Assembly (NCBI GenBank): GCA_900318995.1
Contig: ONMR01000014.1
Coordinates: 1 to 52,490, forward strand
Direction: 5' to 3'
Origin: an uncultured Prevotellaceae bacterium
GTDB lineage: Bacteria; Bacteroidota; Bacteroidia; Bacteroidales; Bacteroidaceae
Length of the DNA stretch: 52,490 nucleotides
Shown here: positions 52,401 through 52,490 of the stretch, piece after piece
Position numbering within the stretch: the stretch's first letter is position 1
How the letters are laid out: each line of letters starts with the position of its first letter
Translations under genes and position numbers: made by a program
Notes under the pieces: model-generated
What the model saw: the letters and a program-made list of their open reading frames with translations, nothing else
Database searches by the model: none
What the model was told of the DNA's origin: nothing

Positions 52401-52490
52401 ATGGATATCATTCCTGCAATAGATATTATAGACGGCAAATGCGTAAGACTCACCAAGGGTGACTATAACGCCTGCAAGACCTACAGCGAC
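52401..52490 (+). CDS. hisA: Phosphoribosylformimino-5-aminoimidazole carboxamide ribotide isomerase (HisA), partial
   Basis: The first 30 codons are present before the right edge ([20 protein letters not shown], then [10 protein letters not shown]). This start, with the [14 protein letters not shown] block, is the first beta-strand of the HisA barrel and carries its catalytic Asp8. It follows hisH by 3 nt, the standard hisHA order. The rest of the gene lies outside the window. Confidence 0.95.
   Translation, partial: MDIIPAIDIIDGKCVRLTKGDYNACKTYSD

Noticed and set aside
1-52490. Insertion sequences, prophage, integrase, CRISPR-cas, restriction-modification, toxin-antitoxin or biosynthetic clusters
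   Set aside because: None of the readable frames shows transposase, integrase, Cas, methylase/endonuclease, toxin or synthase signatures.

Overview
The window looks like chromosomal DNA from a member of the order Bacteroidales (phylum Bacteroidota). The supporting signs are the 16S rRNA 5' end, a 286-residue primary sigma factor without region 1.1, repeated TTTG-N19/20-TAnnTTTG promoters, TamL- and DUF4296-type lipoproteins, a fimbrillin-like lipoprotein and a DUF5686 outer-membrane protein. I cannot name the genus from sequence alone. No insertion sequence, phage, CRISPR array or integrase was seen.

Layout. 1-520: start of a 16S gene on the minus strand, its structured leader and a full-consensus rRNA promoter. 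520-10650: DUF5686 protein (+), then minus-strand genes rpoD plus a small secreted protein, a Do/HtrA protease, an M16 zinc protease lipoprotein and a bleomycin-hydrolase-type C1 peptidase. 10711-11670: RNase P RNA followed closely by a zinc-ribbon/FHA protein. 11686-14206: small lipoprotein, secreted TonB-C-like protein and RlmD-type rRNA methyltransferase (minus). 14405-17131: pyruvate phosphate dikinase (+). 17200-24860: a compact minus-strand operon of pbp1A, kdsB, a MORN-repeat protein, a YhcH-family protein, glgB and a membrane protein, joining envelope synthesis to glycogen branching. 25053-28460: pyrB-pyrI-outer-membrane protein-glyA (+).

28569-38275 is the most unusual part: a signalling island. 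Rightward it encodes a fimbrillin-like lipoprotein, a membrane-anchored AraC-type regulator and two output-less receiver proteins. Leftward, from a full-consensus promoter, it encodes two paralogous histidine kinases whose extracytoplasmic domains resemble ABC-type substrate-binding proteins, then a TPR/membrane protein that seems to stop where a kinase H-box would begin, and a small two-TM protein. The two sets converge with no space between them. I infer one surface-related signalling system; this is not proven.

38328-42177: pdxB, then uxaE and uxaC for hexuronate catabolism. 42258-42420: tRNA-Lys(CTT) with its own promoter and terminator. 42422-45567: metallo-beta-lactamase-fold hydrolase and TamL-type outer-membrane protein. 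45661-46419: SpoU-type RNA methyltransferase. 46393-51652: a minus-strand cluster of ileS, a TraR/DksA-family protein, lspA and a DUF4296 lipoprotein. As given, ileS is broken by an internal deletion with frame change near 49400. 51807-52490: hisH and the start of hisA.

Several genes were assigned shorter starts than their maximal reading frames because the extensions run into RNase P RNA, lack ATG, or precede a clear signal peptide. Functions rest on motif and family recognition by eye; no database search was run.
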